The notes under the pieces: generated by a model | What the model was told of the DNA's origin: nothing | The model's database searches: none | The model's input: the letters and a program-made list of their open reading frames with translations, nothing else | Part shown: one piece after another, positions 7,347 through 14,228 of the stretch | Layout of the letters: each line of letters opens with the position of its first letter | Numbering within the stretch: position 1 is the first letter of the stretch | Source of the DNA: a bacterium HR36 | Lineage (GTDB): Bacteria; Planctomycetota; Planctomycetia; Gemmatales; HRBIN36 | NCBI GenBank assembly: GCA_002898995.1 | Contig: BEIM01000009.1 | Span: forward strand, 1 to 19,527 | Direction: 5' to 3' | Length of the DNA: 19,527 nucleotides | Translations under genes and position numbers: made by a program

Positions 7347-8399
7347 CTATTGGGGCAATTGCACTGGCTCAGCGCCGGCGCGCGTGCCCAGTGCCCGCCA
7401 CGTGGCTAGGTCAATCGTGCCGCGGACCACACGCACCGAACCATCGGCCATCCCCACGTTGACGAGGCCACCGGGATGGTAGCTGCGTGCGGTGATCGCC
7501 ACACACGTGCGCACCATCACGTGACTCCCTTCCTGCCGTGAGTTGAAATCACAATGGCGGAAATTGATCCCGTTCCAGCTCACGGCCACATCGGTCATGG
7601 GAGGTAGGGTCGTGGTGAATCCGGAGTGATGTACTCGGCCGTCCGGCCATTCGGTGTGCCCGGTGTTGTCATTGGTAGTCGGCCCCATCTTTTTGTCAGG
7701 CGCCATCAACACCAGATTGGCCACTTCCGCGGCTGTCGCGGGAATCGTGCCGCAAACGTCTGTGTTTACGTTGCGGGAATACGGCGTGAAGGCACGCACC
7801 TCGGCAATGAGCAGCGTGTTGCTCGTACCATCCAATGCTGCCAGCTGGCCTAACGTCAGCTGGGCATTGGGATAAAACACGCCATCGCCTCCCTCTCCCG
7901 TCTGCGGATTCCAAACGTGCCAGGTGCCGAAATTGAAGCCGTAATTGTGTGGATAAACATAGGGCTGGGGCTGACCGCTCACGAGCCGGGTTCGGACCCT
8001 GTCGTTGACTTCGCTGGGACAAAGAAACACAGGGATACGCATTTGCGGCACCCCAGTGCTGAGTTGTTGATCCCAGGCGACTTCGAGGTTGACCCGTGCT
8101 CCAGCGTTGCCCTGTTCGATATACTCGAGAATGCGGCCATGCACCGACCAGGAACCGTTATTGGTGCCGAAAGTTGCCCCGACAGGAGCTAACATACTTG
8201 GCGGTAAGACACCCAGAGTCGACTCGTAATTGTGTACGGCTATCGCCAGTTGTTTGATATTATTCTGACAACGCATCCGATTGGCTGCTTCCCGAACGCG
8301 CTGAATTGCTGGCAGCAGCAGGGCCATTAGCAGGCCGATGATCGCAATTACCACCAACAGTTCAATGAGCGTGAATCCCCGACGCTGCAGTTTTTTCAT
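7347..8399 (-). CDS. DUF1559 family prepilin-like (type II pseudopilin-type) protein
   Basis: A 350-residue member of the DUF1559 family that is heavily expanded in Planctomycetes. It opens with the prepilin cleavage and methylation motif QRRGFTLIELLVVIAIIGLL. Cleavage is expected between G8 and F9, and E12 is the conserved +5 Glu. The sequence continues with the family hallmarks LLPAIQRVREAANRMRCQNN and LKQL-type (IKQLAIAVHNYES). Near the C terminus is the family H-x-DG box, here HPGGLVNVGMADGSV with ten residues between H308 and D319 where nine are usual. Two ATGs are in frame. The one at 8405 abuts AGGAGG, while 8399 is spaced 6 bases from it, so 8399 is preferred. These proteins are thought to be exported to the cell surface by a type II/IV-like system; the specific role is unknown. 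It is divergent from the HMA gene at 8667. Confidence 0.95.
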   Translation of the reverse strand: MKKLQRRGFTLIELLVVIAIIGLLMALLLPAIQRVREAANRMRCQNNIKQLAIAVHNYESTLGVLPPSMLAPVGATFGTNNGSWSVHGRILEYIEQGNAGARVNLEVAWDQQLSTGVPQMRIPVFLCPSEVNDRVRTRLVSGQPQPYVYPHNYGFNFGTWHVWNPQTGEGGDGVFYPNAQLTLGQLAALDGTSNTLLIAEVRAFTPYSRNVNTDVCGTIPATAAEVANLVLMAPDKKMGPTTNDNTGHTEWPDGRVHHSGFTTTLPPMTDVAVSWNGINFRHCDFNSRQEGSHVMVRTCVAITARSYHPGGLVNVGMADGSVRVVRGTIDLATWRALGTRAGAEPVQLPQ

Positions 8400-8560
8400 G
8401 ACCATCCTCCTGCGTTTGCTCCTGCAAGCCCCGGCGCACTAATGGCGATCGCGATGTTTTTCCTGTTAGACGCCTTGAATGTCGGAAAAGTTCCCTTGCA
8501 AGCAGGATCATTTATACGACGAGCAATCACTCGCGAAATAACTATGGAAAAACCCGGGAG

Positions 8561-8588
8561 TGGACACCGTTGTTTAGCTGGCCATAAT
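8561..8588 (+). promoter_or_regulatory. Candidate promoter of the HMA selenoprotein gene
   Basis: TGGACA (8561-8566) and CATAAT (8583-8588) are separated by 16 bases, each one mismatch from the sigma-70 consensus. Transcription would start near 8595, leaving about 70 bases before the ATG at 8667. Confidence 0.45.
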
Positions 8589-8666
8589 GACTACTGCCCG
8601 ACGTATCGGCCAGGGCGATGAGTCCTGGGAACTTCACCCTGTAACACTGAGAAAGGAGGTGTCACC

Positions 8667-9161
8667 ATGCGTCCGGGCAAAATCACGCTGGCCGGAATGG
8701 CACTTTTACTGTGGACCGCAGCGGTCCATGCGGAGACGGTGAGGCTCTCCATTATCGGAGCTGTCTGACCTGGTTGCGCGAAAGCGCTAGCTGCGAGCCT
8801 CGGTAGGGCTCCCGGCGTCAAGTTGACCAGCAAGATCGTTCCCAATGGTGGCAAGCCGCAAATCGTTACGCTGGATGTTGACCTTTCCAAAAGCGATGTA
8901 GGCGACATAGCCGCGGCAGTTGCCGGCTGCAACACACCTCACGCCGCTAAAGTCGCACCTTCAGCGCGCCTGGTGTTGTTAGCGAGCGCCGTGTCGGCCA
9001 AGGACACCGAAAAGGTGCAAAAGGCCCTGGCCCACGTCAAGGGCGTCAACGCCAAGCATTCGGAGGCAAGCAAAGGCCAGATCCTCATTCACGTGGAGAA
9101 AGGGGCCAAGCTCGCCGAAATCCGTGAGGCGATCGAGAAAGCGGGCCTGGTGCTGAAATAA
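8667..9161 (+). CDS. Exported two-domain heavy-metal-associated (HMA) protein, candidate selenoprotein with in-frame TGA
   Basis: ATG at 8667 follows an excellent ribosome binding site (AAGGAGGTG, 5 bases). The first 22 residues are a Sec signal peptide (GMALLLWTAAVHA). The frame then meets TGA at 8766-8768 (codon 34) and stays open to TAA at 9159-9161. Reading TGA as selenocysteine gives a 164-residue protein. The TGA falls at the first Cys of the HMA metal motif: LSIIGAV-U34-P-G-C37-AKAL, where relatives have GMxCxxC. Downstream, VKLTSKIVPNGG ... IVTLDVDLSKS ... AAAVAGCNTPH completes the first ferredoxin-like fold; C88 and H92 are extra possible ligands. Residues 100-164 look like a second fold of the same type without Cys. 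If TGA were a stop, the 33-residue product would be little more than a signal peptide. An internal TTG at 8823 would start mid-domain without signal or metal site. Nonsense mutation is the alternative. Confidence 0.75.
8795..8811 (+). promoter_or_regulatory. SECIS-like hairpin downstream of the in-frame TGA
   Basis: GAGCC (8795-8799) pairs with GGCTC (8807-8811), extendable by a T-G wobble (8800/8806). This leaves a CGGTA loop with a G at its second position. The loop begins 32 bases after the TGA. Bacterial SECIS elements are hairpins inside the coding region, usually within about 15-40 bases of the UGA and with a G early in the loop, so this fits. A second tight stem, GCGC-GAAA-GCGC at 8776-8787, lies closer to the TGA. 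The fold is by eye, not computed. Confidence 0.5.
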
Positions 9162-9453
9162 CCGTCAGGTTACCGCAAGATCAAGCGCCGCCGCTTTCGT
9201 AACTGTGGCAGCGCAGGGCCAGACTGGGCCTCAGAGGTAGTTCGTCGTGTTTGCTTCTGCTCTGGCACGATAGCCACTCTGTAGGCTCTGAGCGAAGTCC
9301 GCAACACAGCATCCCAGCGGGCTAACCCCTGCTTTGGCATGCCACGGGCCTTCAGGTTACTGCTGCAGCACCTATTGTGGAGTGAGGCGGAGGAAACACG
9401 GGCGCTTGCTATTGGCGGAGAACGCACTGCGTCGCCGTCCGTCCAAGCGACCG
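9162..9453. other. Intergenic region between convergent genes
   Basis: A 292-base gap between the HMA stop and the end of the minus-strand DUF1501 gene. A short stem TAACC-GTCA-GGTTA overlaps the HMA stop codon (from 9160) but no T run follows. I see no gene. Confidence 0.5.
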
Positions 9454-10878
9454 TCAGCTGTAAAGGCGTTCCACAGGGTGAAAGCCCTCGAAAAGCGGGA
9501 CAACACGGCCTTGCTGGTCGGAGATTGCGATGGGTATGCCCAGCAAGGTTAAGACGGTAAGGATGATTTGCCTCGGTTCGACGGGATCGTTAGCGGGATA
9601 GGCTCCGTGTTTATCCGAGCTCCCATAAACCAGGCCTCCATGGATACCACCGCCGGCGAGGAGGATGGAATAACATTGCGGCCAGTGGTCGCGGCCGCCA
9701 TCGGGCTTGACGCGCGGCGTGCGGCCAAACTCACCCATCGCGATCACTAACGTTTCCCGCAACAAGCCGCGCGATTCCAGGTCGGTCAATAGCGTACTCA
9801 GTCCCGCATCGAGTTTGGGCAGGAGATGATCTTTGAGCGCTTCCCGGCCTTTGTTATGCGTGTCCCAGCCGTAACCGTCCTGCGTGACATTGCGGGAGAA
9901 GTTGATCTGCACAAAACGCGCCTGCCGTTCAATTAGTCGGCGGGCTATCAAACACGACTGGCCAAAGGCGTTTAGACCATAAGCTTCTCGCAATTTATAC
10001 GGTTCCTTATCCAAATCGAACGCTTCGCGGATGCGTTCCGAGGTGAGCAACTCGAAGGCTTTGCGATAAAAGGTATCCATGTCCGCGAGGGTGGCCTCTT
10101 GAGCGAGTTGTCGGCGGGCCTGATCCACGATGTCCAGTAGATGCCGCCGCGATGCCAATCGCGCGGGCGTGATGTCAGGCTGCAGGGCGAATTCAGGAAT
10201 GCGGAAGACTGGCGGTTGCTTCGGATTTTTCAGAGTATTCATATCCGCTTCAATGCGGACGGGGTCATATTGCCGGCCAAGAACACCTGCGAGCATGCCG
10301 CCGCTGGCACCGCTGCCCTGATCCGTAGCCACCCAGGGAAGCATGAAGGATGGGGGCATGGCTACTTGCCGGCGGGCCAGGAACTTGGCGGCGAGCGAGG
10401 CCAGTCCAGGTTTATCATCGGGGCGTGCCGGTTGGTCGGGATTGCCTATGGCCGCATGCCCGGTCAGCACATAGCGGTGCCCGCCGAAATGCCCGGTAAA
10501 CTTATGCGACATGCTGCGAACCAACGCAAAGCGGTTCGCCAGGTTTGCCAGTCGGCTCAGGTGTTCGCAAAGATACACTCCAGGAATCGGCGTCCTGGCT
10601 ACGCCGAAGATGGAGCGGTACTCGCTGGGAGCTTCGGGCTTGGGGTCGAAGGTTTCGTAATGGCTGGGGCCGCCAGAAAGGAACACCAGGATACACGCCT
10701 TGGCGCGCGCAGGCACGCTGTGGCCGTAGCTGGCCGAGGCCCGCGCTTCGGCGCGGAACAACTGCGGTAAGGAGAGGCCAAAGGCGCTTAACGCACCAAC
10801 GCGCACAAACTCGCGGCGACTCCAGGCGGCCCAGGGTGCGAATCCTGCACAGCCAACATTTTTTCGCACACGCGGCAT
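9454..10878 (-). CDS. DUF1501 family Tat-exported protein
   Basis: A 474-residue DUF1501 protein, a family abundant in Planctomycetes with an alkaline-phosphatase/sulfatase-like fold. The Tat signal is SRREFVRVGALSAFGLSLPQ (20-39), implying export folded and probably with a bound metal. Conserved features are LVFLSGGPSHYETFDPKP (64-81), LVRSMSHKFTGHFGGHRYVL, WDTHNKG near 345, and MGEFGRTPRVKPDGGRDHWP near 382-401 followed by LLAGGGIHGG. These His- and Asp-rich segments line the presumed active site. The ATG at 10878 has GGGGGG about 6 bases upstream. In this phylum the gene is usually paired with a DUF1549/DUF1553 (cytochrome-type) gene; no partner lies in the window, so it stands alone. The substrate is unknown. 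Confidence 0.95.
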   Translation of the reverse strand: MPRVRKNVGCAGFAPWAAWSRREFVRVGALSAFGLSLPQLFRAEARASASYGHSVPARAKACILVFLSGGPSHYETFDPKPEAPSEYRSIFGVARTPIPGVYLCEHLSRLANLANRFALVRSMSHKFTGHFGGHRYVLTGHAAIGNPDQPARPDDKPGLASLAAKFLARRQVAMPPSFMLPWVATDQGSGASGGMLAGVLGRQYDPVRIEADMNTLKNPKQPPVFRIPEFALQPDITPARLASRRHLLDIVDQARRQLAQEATLADMDTFYRKAFELLTSERIREAFDLDKEPYKLREAYGLNAFGQSCLIARRLIERQARFVQINFSRNVTQDGYGWDTHNKGREALKDHLLPKLDAGLSTLLTDLESRGLLRETLVIAMGEFGRTPRVKPDGGRDHWPQCYSILLAGGGIHGGLVYGSSDKHGAYPANDPVEPRQIILTVLTLLGIPIAISDQQGRVVPLFEGFHPVERLYS

Positions 10879-11007
10879 TGCAGCCCCCCTTTCTTGAGGC
10901 GGGAAAAGACGGCTTCGCGCCGTAGGTGGGAAAGTCAGGCGGGTCGTTCACGATTGGGATTCATGCGCTTGTAATCTATACCAAGTATCGGCAGGCGGCA
11001 ATGGGAT

Positions 11008-11038
11008 TTGTCAAAGCGTGGGTGGCGCCTGCTACAAT
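11008..11038 (+). promoter_or_regulatory. Candidate promoter of the cobA-hemD fusion
   Basis: TTGTCA (11008-11013) and TACAAT (11033-11038) are each one mismatch from consensus, but the 19-base spacer is long. Transcription from near 11045 would leave about 100 bases before the preferred ATG at 11143. Confidence 0.4.
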
Positions 11039-11142
11039 GAAGGCGACAGTCGCGGCCATGGCAGGCATCTACGATGCACCGTACTGCCGGCCGTGCTCCG
11101 AGCAGCGACACCGACGCTCGCAGATGTGTGCGTGCTTTTCCC

Positions 11143-12708
11143 ATGGCGAGTCCACCTACTAGCGGACGTGTCTATCTCGTAGGGGCTGGCCCGGGCGATC
11201 CGGGGCTGATAACGCTGCGCGGTCTGGAATGTTTGCAGGAAGCGGAAGTGGTACTTTACGATCGGTTGGCCAGTGAGCGAATCCTGGATTGGGCGCCGCG
11301 GGCTGAAAAACATTGCGTTACTGAATGGGGCGAATCTCACGTCGAGCGGGCACCGAAAGTCACGCAGCTGCTGGTCGAGTTAGCGCGACAGGGCAAGACC
11401 GTCGTGCGTCTCAAAGGCGGGGATCCTCTCGTCTTTGGTCGCGGCGGCGAAGAACTCCTAGCGTTGGCGGAGGCAGGCATCCCGTTTGAAGTTGTGCCTG
11501 GCGTGACCGCGGCGATTGCCGCTGGCGCTTATACGGGCATCCCCTTGACTCATCGCGGTCTGTCCAGCGCCGTCGCCCTGATAACCGGCCATCAAGCGGA
11601 CGATAGCCCCGAGCTCGACTGGGCAAGCTTGGCGCGTTTTCCGGGTACCCTGGCCATTTACATGGGGTTTGACCGTCTCGGCCAAATTGCCGAGCGCTTG
11701 GTGGCCCACGGACTGCCGGCGAGCACCCCTGCGATTACCGTGCAATGGGCCACCACCGGCCAACAGCGCAGTGTGCAGACTACCCTGGCTCATCTGGCGG
11801 AGGCGGTGCGCCGCGCCCAGCTTGGTCCGCCGGCGGTCACGCTGATTGGCCCGGTGGTCGCCTTGCGCGACGCCCTTCGCTGGTTTGAGCAACGCCCTCT
11901 GTTTGGTCGCCGTATTCTGCTGACCCGGCCCCGCGTCCTCATTAACAGCGCGATAGGCGTCCGCAGCCTGAGCCCCGCGGACCTGGCCAGACAGCTGGAA
12001 CGCCTCGGCGCCTGCGTGGAGACCTGGCCGCTCATCGAAATAGGCCCGGCTCCGGATGCCCAGGCGGTGCAAGCGGCTCTCCAGCAGCTTCAGATGGGCG
12101 CCTTCGATTGGCTGGTCTTCACCAGTGCTAACGGCGTGCACGCTACCGTGCAGGCTCTGGAGCAAATCGGCGCCGACTTGCGCGTTCTCGCTGGGGTAAA
12201 ACTGGCGGCAATAGGCCCAGCCACCGCTCACGCCCTGGCCAGTTATCATCTCCGCGCCGATCTTGTTCCCGAGGAATATCGCTCAGAAGCGTTGGCCTCC
12301 GCCCTGCTGCCCCTGGTGCGCGGTCAGCGTCTGCTGTTGCTGCGTGCCGATCGCGGTCGCGAAATCTTACGGCAGTGCCTGACCGCAATCGCTCACGTCC
12401 AGCAGGTGGCCGTTTATTCCCAGCGCGAGCTCCCCGACTCCCCGCCTGCTATCTTGGAACGTTTGCGTCGCGGCGAGTACGATTTTGTTGCGCTCACCAG
12501 CAGCAACATTGCACGCATCTTCGCTTCCCGACTTGATGAGGTTATGCGCAGCCAACTCGGTACGAAAACCCGTTTAGTGGCGCTCAGCCCCGTAACAGGC
12601 GAAACGCTGCGACAACTGGGCTTGCCTGTCGCTGCTGAGGCTTCTGAGTACACCATGTCGGGCCTAGTGCAATTGCTGGTTACTCTCAGCCGTGCTCCCA
12701 GCATATAA
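11143..12708 (+). CDS. cobA-hemD: Uroporphyrinogen-III C-methyltransferase / uroporphyrinogen-III synthase fusion (CobA-HemD)
   Basis: A 521-residue cytoplasmic fusion of two tetrapyrrole enzymes. Residues about 7-250 are the SAM-dependent methyltransferase making precorrin-2 from uroporphyrinogen III, on the branch to siroheme and cobalamin. Its motifs are VYLVGAGPGDPGLITLRG (10-27), VVLYDRL, RLKGGDPLVFGRGGEE (89-104), VVPGVTAAIAAGAYTGIPLTHRG (starts at 117) and the TGH motif. Residues about 257-521 are uroporphyrinogen-III synthase, closing hydroxymethylbilane: RRILLTRP, FDWLVFTSANGV (321-332), LAAIGPATAHAL, LLLRADRGREIL and VALTSSNIARIF. Fusion puts the enzyme making the branch-point substrate next to the one using it. 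ATG 11143 matches where the domain begins. An upstream in-frame ATG (11074) adds 23 unrelated-looking residues. Neither has a clear Shine-Dalgarno. No other heme gene is in the window. Confidence 0.95.
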   Translation: MASPPTSGRVYLVGAGPGDPGLITLRGLECLQEAEVVLYDRLASERILDWAPRAEKHCVTEWGESHVERAPKVTQLLVELARQGKTVVRLKGGDPLVFGRGGEELLALAEAGIPFEVVPGVTAAIAAGAYTGIPLTHRGLSSAVALITGHQADDSPELDWASLARFPGTLAIYMGFDRLGQIAERLVAHGLPASTPAITVQWATTGQQRSVQTTLAHLAEAVRRAQLGPPAVTLIGPVVALRDALRWFEQRPLFGRRILLTRPRVLINSAIGVRSLSPADLARQLERLGACVETWPLIEIGPAPDAQAVQAALQQLQMGAFDWLVFTSANGVHATVQALEQIGADLRVLAGVKLAAIGPATAHALASYHLRADLVPEEYRSEALASALLPLVRGQRLLLLRADRGREILRQCLTAIAHVQQVAVYSQRELPDSPPAILERLRRGEYDFVALTSSNIARIFASRLDEVMRSQLGTKTRLVALSPVTGETLRQLGLPVAAEASEYTMSGLVQLLVTLSRAPSI

Positions 12709-12719
12709 CCGAAACGCCC

Positions 12720-12755
12720 CTCCCGTCAGCGACAACTTCAGGCGGGGGATTTCTT
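12720..12755 (+). terminator. Candidate terminator of cobA-hemD
   Basis: CTCCCGTC (12720-12727) pairs with GGCGGGGG (12741-12748), including two T-G wobbles, around a 13-base loop. It is followed by ATTTCTT. The stem begins 11 bases after the stop codon. Confidence 0.5.
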
Positions 12756-12798
12756 GCGGTTCACGGTTGCCTGGTCGGCAACGGACACCTGCCTTTTT

Positions 12799-12821
12799 GG
12801 CAGCGTTGCTCCTGCGCTGCC
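12799..12821. repeat. Perfect 7-base inverted repeat
   Basis: GGCAGCG (12799-12805) and CGCTGCC (12815-12821) flank a 9-base loop in the gap between two convergent genes. A smaller stem, GTTGCC-TGGTC-GGCAAC, lies just upstream near 12764-12781. The T run at 12794-12798 precedes the stem on the plus strand, so it is not a standard terminator in either direction, though it may help end transcription from both sides. Confidence 0.5.
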
Positions 12822-12869
12822 GAGTACCTCTCCGGGCCAAAGGGCTCTAGCAGAGCCTGCCACGACCTC

Positions 12870-13349
12870 TCACTTCCCGACTGTTTTTTCGATTTTGAAC
12901 TCCACGGCCTTGTCACTTCTTGGCACCACCACAATATGGAATGGCTGGGTGATGGCCTGGATGACGATACTTCCTGGAGCCGGCGAAGTTTCCTGAACGG
13001 CGACACGGAGCTTGTCGGCTTTTTCGTCGTACTGGATGTTCGTAATGCGAATAGCAAATCCGCCTGTGTTTTTCGTGCCCATGAACACAGCCAGCACCAT
13101 GTATTTGTCGAAATCCACTGCGGGCACTTCGGGCTTTGGGGTTACGTGACTGTGCACTTCATTCCAGAGTTCTGCCCATGCTTTGCCATCCTTGATCACA
13201 CGTTGGCCTGGTTTGTTCACGCCGCTGAACCCGCCTTTCCATTCCTTGACAATTTTGAAATCGCCTTGCCCCATGGTGTGTTGCCCCACCACTCCGAGCC
13301 ACGCCAGCAACCCTATGATCAGCGCCCAGCATGGCAGTCTACGCTTCAT
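12870..13349 (-). CDS. Secreted PrcB_C-domain protein
   Basis: A 159-residue exported protein. The signal peptide is MKRRLPCWALIIGLLAWLGVVG, with cleavage near residue 28. Residues about 47-145 match the PrcB C-terminal domain pattern: a helix with an Ala/Trp core (KAWAELWNEV), then FDKYMVLAVFMGTKNTGGFAIRI from 80, YDEKADKLRVAVQE and TSPAPGSIVIQAITQPFHIVVVPR. The family is named after PrcB of Treponema denticola, a lipoprotein that binds and stabilises the protease dentilisin. Single-domain relatives are widespread and of unknown role. ATG 13349 is preferred: GGAGG lies 8 bases upstream in GTGGAGGATGAGGAGATG. A GTG 15 bases upstream sits inside that Shine-Dalgarno and is rejected. No protease gene is adjacent. 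Confidence 0.85.
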   Translation of the reverse strand: MKRRLPCWALIIGLLAWLGVVGQHTMGQGDFKIVKEWKGGFSGVNKPGQRVIKDGKAWAELWNEVHSHVTPKPEVPAVDFDKYMVLAVFMGTKNTGGFAIRITNIQYDEKADKLRVAVQETSPAPGSIVIQAITQPFHIVVVPRSDKAVEFKIEKTVGK

Positions 13350-13406
13350 CTCCTCATCCTCCACTTACGCCAGAGCAGGGTGCACCTGGATAGTTCTGTC
13401 GGCAGC

Positions 13407-13730
13407 CTACCCGAAGCCGCCCTCTGTTATTATGACGAGCGTGCGGAAGAATCCGCTTGCTCCCGGCCTCGGACGATCTGTGTCACCTCGGGCCGCCGCC
13501 GTTGCCACTACCACTTTGGCTTGGCCTTTGTACCCGTTGGAGAGTGTGCTTCCACTGTGCCGGGCCCATCGAAGCTTCTGCTGCTCCCGCAGCAGCTGGA
13601 AAAACCCCAGGAAGGGCATGGCAGTGGTTCGGCCGACGAAACCGACGGCCAGGCGGGTAAGCACGCGGCGGCTGTAGTGGGAGTGAGCGTCGGCATCATG
13701 CCAGAAGCGGGCGGTGGCGTTTCTTTCCAT
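13407..13730 (-). CDS. Possible small protein of unknown function, or gene remnant
   Basis: A 107-residue reading frame on the same strand as the PrcB_C gene and 57 bases upstream of it. Support is only compositional: from the ATG to about residue 50 nearly every codon ends in G or C (for example HSHYSRRVLTRLAVGFVG), as in the real genes here. The second half looks less natural. The frame stays open upstream of the ATG for about 40 codons and no Shine-Dalgarno is visible, so the true 5' end is uncertain. I do not recognise it. A decayed gene or chance frame is possible. Confidence 0.22.
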   Translation of the reverse strand: MERNATARFWHDADAHSHYSRRVLTRLAVGFVGRTTAMPFLGFFQLLREQQKLRWARHSGSTLSNGYKGQAKVVVATAAARGDTDRPRPGASGFFRTLVIITEGGFG

Positions 13731-14228
13731 GGCGCGTTCGGCGAAGGTGGGGCACGCGCTCTCACTCGACTCGCAGCGCGCCGACGGAGCTTCAGTTGCG
13801 ATGAGACATGGGCCATGCAGTCGTGCGACAGTCCTGGCGGGAGTAAGTATAGGATGGCAGTTTTAGCCGCGCTACAGAGACGCCCTCCCACCGCTGCTGC
13901 CGGCAAAGGCACATCCCGCAGCAGGATTTCGTGAGTTTTTTGCAGTAAGCCGAGAATCATTTGGTCCGGCGGAAGCGTCACCGGGGCCGTCTTTCGTGGC
14001 GGGAGCTTGGATCAGCTGTGCTGCATAGCCGGCCATTGCCATCCGGCATGAGGGCGAAATCTGTCACGTTTTCGCGGGATGTTGCGTTAATCTTTTAGGC
14101 GAAAAGAGCCAGCGCAAGGTTTACGTGGAACCAGCGGCATGGTGCGTCACTATCCGAAGTCATTGGCAGAGAGGAAACAAAACCGCAGAGATGCCCGCTG
14201 CGGTCAGCAATTTTACAGGAGCCAAACC
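13731..14228. other. Intergenic region, no recognised gene
   Basis: About 500 bases before the PQQ-like gene. Minus-strand frames in 13731-14050 are open but shift among each other and show no start signal or family, so decayed coding DNA is possible. The 3' end holds the hairpin at 14182-14204 and the ribosome binding site at 14216-14221. Confidence 0.4.
14182..14204 (+). promoter_or_regulatory. Hairpin just upstream of the PQQ-protein ribosome binding site
   Basis: ACCGCAG (14182-14188) and CTGCGGT (14198-14204) form a perfect 7-base stem with a 9-base loop. It ends about 11 bases before the CAGGAG ribosome binding site, with CAGCAATTTTA between. It could be a 5' leader structure or an operator. 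Confidence 0.4.

Noticed and set aside
8610..8630. Hammerhead-like core (CGATGAGTCC ... GGGAAC) before the HMA gene
   Set aside because: The conserved CUGAUGA and GAAA cores are not intact and the flanking stems do not pair.
8823..9161. HMA gene starting at the internal TTG 8823
   Set aside because: This start lies inside the first domain, lacks a ribosome binding site, and would discard the signal peptide and metal motif encoded in the same frame from 8667.
12936..13934. Long plus-strand open frame across the PrcB_C gene
   Set aside because: It is antisense to a well-supported secreted protein, has no start signal and gives no recognisable protein.
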